NCBI GenBank assembly: GCA_016787375.1
Contig: JAEUUM010000287.1
Span: 1-8,124, forward strand
Source of the DNA: Saprospiraceae bacterium
GTDB lineage: Bacteria; Bacteroidota; Bacteroidia; Chitinophagales; Saprospiraceae
DNA length: 8,124 nucleotides
Direction of reading: 5' to 3'
The notes under the pieces were generated by a model. It worked only from the letters and a program-made list of their open reading frames with translations. It was not told where the DNA came from and searched no databases. Position 1 is the first letter of the stretch. Each line of letters opens with the position of its first letter. Below are positions 5,491-8,124 of the stretch, piece by piece. A program made the position numbers and the translations under genes.

Positions 5491-8124
5491 TTACTCAGAG
5501 ACAATAACTTTTACAGAGAACAGAAGCTTGTCAGCTACAATATTAACCATATAGCAGCCGGGGCCGGGTAATTCGTTTTTGCTCAAATTGATTTCCTGAT
5601 ATGCTTTTTTAAGAGTTATATTTTTTTGTAAGATTTTAACACCGTCAACAGATGTTACCAATAACTTGGCTTCCTGCGTTTCGCCATGGTTATAGACCGG
5701 CCAAATGGTTTCATTTTTGAATGGGTTCGGTCGGTTTTCATAAATAATAATTGAATTTTCGGCATTCTTATCCTGACCAGGTAAGTAGATCAGTTTTACA
5801 GCCAACGCCTGATCAATTGTATCTATGCCTAGATTTGAAAAGCCTTTATAATCTAGTTCGACAAGTTCTCTTAATCTTGCATCGTGGTCACAGGTTAGAT
5901 TAAAAGTAACGATCGGGTTAGAATCGTGCTGAAGTGTCTGAGGCTCAGCTATCAGGTAGGTAAAGTACAAGGTATTTTTTGCATCATCAAAAAAGATACC
6001 ATCCGAATTATTTGCTTGATTGCTTAGCGATACCTTGTCTGCTTGAACTGATTTGTCAAATTTTAATGCTGCCTGAATTCCTGCAATGGTTTCACGTTCC
6101 TTCAGGTTTAGGCCAATGGTATACGTTTTTCCTTTTTCCAGTAAAATATCCGGAAGCTCAAGCAAAGCAACATCCGAAGATCTAGATTCAATCTCCTTAT
6201 TTGCGAATCCATATGCAGCCGAACTCATATTTACATCTCCTAATTTTACGGCAATAAAATCATTCAAAAGCGAGTGATAAGAAATGTCCTTAATATTAAT
6301 TGTTTGCGGCAAACCTGCTGATAGCGGTTTGTCTAAAATATCTTTAAAACATTTGGAGTCTAAAAATTTCCAGGACTTATCCGAACTGAATGTGTATTGG
6401 CTGTGTACAATCAGTCGTTTTATTTCACCTAGATCAGCAACACTTAAACTGCTGGACTCATTCACATCGGCTGCCAGATAACTATATGGGTCAGAAAATT
6501 TCTGCTTACCTAACAAATGCCGCGTTAACAGAATCGCATCCATTATATCAACACCGTCGAGGTAATCGTCCGATTTAGATGGCCAAATACTGACATTTTT
6601 ACCATTTGGTACATGTGCATACATATAAAAGCCCTCGTAATCAGTATTGGCAAAATTATTTGTTCCATCCAAATCAACATTAACTTTCAAATCTTTTAGT
6701 GGAGTCATATTGCGCGACGTTACTTGCCCCGATATGAAATTGCCGTTAGCAAACATAGTTCCACATACATTGAACGAATCAACTACCAGTACTTTCCCAT
6801 TGCAAAAAGTTGTATTGCCTGAGGCATCTTTTATAGTTAATACAAATTGCTTTGGAGGTGGGCCCACAGTCTTGCAAGTAAATGTATCTGGGTTGACAGT
6901 TGCAGTCACCGGAGAGCACAAGTCAAAGAAATTCCAATTGTTTTGGATGATTTTAGGAGTCAAGATGAAAAGACTATCCTTTTTCTGAATTGAACCAAGA
7001 AGGCAAATGGTAATATCTGCACAATCTGCTATTGGTGGAGCCACATCTTTAACAGTGATATTTACAAAACAGGAATCACGGTTATTGCATGCATCGACGG
7101 CCAAAATCTTCACTTTAGTAGTTCCTACAGGATAAACCCCTGTAATATCTGCTCCTTTCTGCAGTGAAAAAGGTGAATCATTTGTTATGGAAATTTCACC
7201 ACAATTATCTGTTGCTGTTACTGGAGGAAAAACAATGAATTTGTTACAACTGTCAAGAGGTGAATTTACAATTGTGTCTTTTGGACAATTCAAGAGAGTA
7301 GGTTTTTTGTTGTCATTAACGACTATTTTTACTACAAATGGGGGAGAAGCATTTTCACAACCATCAAATGCTCGGTACGTCACCGTTTTGGTGTACTTAT
7401 TTTTGCATCCCATATTTGAGATGAATGTATTTACTGTAATATTGCTTATTGTGCAGTCGTCAACGGCAACAGGAACAGGAACCGTTGCATCTTTGTCGCA
7501 TTCAACAGTTATGTCGAGACTGCCTTGGGGAGTAACCCAATTTGGTGCATTGGTGTCGGATAATGTGATTTTTTGTATTGATGAAAATGTAAGGTTTTTA
7601 CAAATATCTTTTACAGTCCAGGTTCGGTTGATAAAATCGCATGCATTGGATGGTGAAAAGAATAAATCACTATGATTTATTTGAAATATACTGCAGTCAT
7701 CTAAAGCTGTGGGTGATCCGGTTAGTGTGCTGTCAGGTTTTAAAGAGCAAGATATGCTAATATCTCCCGGGAATTTTATTTGTGACGGAGTTAAGTCAAC
7801 AATACTAATCTTTTGAATACATGTGGCCAGATTACCGGAATTATCAATAGCAAACCATTTCCTGAAAATTGAACCCGTCTTGCAAGGTGTCAGTATTGTG
7901 CTGTCAGAAAAGAAAATTGTATCTATACCGCAAATGTCTGTTGCGATTGCAAATCCTGTAGAATCAGCTACACTGCTCTCTGTACAATTAATTGTTAGAT
8001 CAGATGGACAAATTATATTGGGAGGTGAAGTATCAAAAACCTTTACCGAAGCCATACAAAAATTAACATTTCCATGGCAATCAAAAGCCCTTAAAATGAC
8101 CAGGAACGATTTGTTAACATCATT
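5491..8124 (-). CDS. Large secreted multidomain protein: HYR-like repeats, dockerin-like, cohesin-like, T9SS sorting domain (N-terminus outside window)
   Basis: The frame is open from the right edge to the TAA at 5491-5493 (877 residues); the Met codon at 8053-8055 is internal. About five HYR-like Ig-type modules of 80-90 residues occupy roughly 28-450. Most begin with a D-x-x-x-P segment and carry a central DxC motif (TDICG, DDCSI, DDCTI, TDNCG, FDLCS). Next are a carboxypeptidase-regulatory-like beta domain (about 464-515, ISGQVTS to EGFYMY) and a dockerin-like pair of helices (about 518-575, with DGVDIMDAILLTRHLLG and AADVNESSSLSVADLGEIKR). After NDFIAVKLGDVN (621-632) comes a cohesin-like beta domain (about 663-781). 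The last 85 residues are a type A T9SS sorting domain with PNPF at 799-802 and a KVIVSE end. T9SS would export it across the outer membrane and release it or anchor it at the surface. HYR modules suggest adhesion or a stalk; no catalytic domain is visible. The gene ends at a strong terminator. Confidence 0.9.
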   Translation of the reverse strand, partial: NDVNKSFLVILRAFDCHGNVNFCMASVKVFDTSPPNIICPSDLTINCTESSVADSTGFAIATDICGIDTIFFSDSTILTPCKTGSIFRKWFAIDNSGNLATCIQKISIVDLTPSQIKFPGDISISCSLKPDSTLTGSPTALDDCSIFQINHSDLFFSPSNACDFINRTWTVKDICKNLTFSSIQKITLSDTNAPNWVTPQGSLDITVECDKDATVPVPVAVDDCTISNITVNTFISNMGCKNKYTKTVTYRAFDGCENASPPFVVKIVVNDNKKPTLLNCPKDTIVNSPLDSCNKFIVFPPVTATDNCGEISITNDSPFSLQKGADITGVYPVGTTKVKILAVDACNNRDSCFVNITVKDVAPPIADCADITICLLGSIQKKDSLFILTPKIIQNNWNFFDLCSPVTATVNPDTFTCKTVGPPPKQFVLTIKDASGNTTFCNGKVLVVDSFNVCGTMFANGNFISGQVTSRNMTPLKDLKVNVDLDGTNNFANTDYEGFYMYAHVPNGKNVSIWPSKSDDYLDGVDIMDAILLTRHLLGKQKFSDPYSYLAADVNESSSLSVADLGEIKRLIVHSQYTFSSDKSWKFLDSKCFKDILDKPLSAGLPQTINIKDISYHSLLNDFIAVKLGDVNMSSAAYGFANKEIESRSSDVALLELPDILLEKGKTYTIGLNLKERETIAGIQAALKFDKSVQADKVSLSNQANNSDGIFFDDAKNTLYFTYLIAEPQTLQHDSNPIVTFNLTCDHDARLRELVELDYKGFSNLGIDTIDQALAVKLIYLPGQDKNAENSIIIYENRPNPFKNETIWPVYNHGETQEAKLLVTSVDGVKILQKNITLKKAYQEINLSKNELPGPGCYMVNIVADKLLFSVKVIVSE

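Noticed and set aside
7187..7675. 162-codon + strand open frame opposite the HYR region
   Set aside because: It is the reverse-strand shadow of the HYR modules, whose cysteine patterns establish the minus frame as coding.

Overview
The window looks like a chromosomal piece of a Bacteroidota genome, most likely from the Saprospiraceae/Saprospiria. Three things point there. A large secreted protein ends in a type IX secretion (T9SS) sorting domain. That protein joins HYR-like modules, a dockerin-like domain, a cohesin-like domain and the T9SS domain in an order I associate with Saprospiraceae. Start codons lack Shine-Dalgarno sequences, and TAnnTTTG-type -7 promoter elements are present. The DNA is AT-rich overall. 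The assignment comes from reading motifs, not from a database search.

Left part (1-2932): the 3' half of alaS (alanyl-tRNA synthetase) enters from the left edge on the + strand. It converges, after a 44-bp gap, with a complete minus-strand SulP/SLC26-type inorganic anion transporter gene that has a C-terminal STAS-like domain. A TATCTTTG element (2925-2932) suits as the transporter's -7 promoter.

Middle (2933-5423): a gene-poor stretch. About 790 bp upstream of the transporter holds only short or fragmentary minus-strand open frames. Next comes a complete small lipoprotein gene (3724-4104) with more G/C-ending codons than alaS, followed by a segment rich in nested inverted repeats (about 4150-4253). 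Then a small secreted/membrane protein gene (4425-5020) appears broken by one missing A at 4570-4573. The interval 5021-5423 carries a CCCTCTCC/GGAGAGGG palindromic repeat of the dispersed intergenic type.

Right part (5424-8124): a strong terminator hairpin with a perfect 17-bp stem ends the minus-strand gene for the large T9SS cargo protein. That gene's N-terminus lies beyond the right edge.

The genes do not form an evident joint pathway: orientations alternate, and housekeeping translation, ion transport, envelope lipoprotein and surface/secreted functions sit side by side. I see no CRISPR array, tRNA, rRNA, complete insertion sequence, phage genes or recognisable defence system. Nothing convincingly indicates a new multigene system. 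The points worth a second look are the frameshifted gene, the architecture of the secreted protein, the lipoprotein-plus-hairpin segment, and the possible coding remnants.
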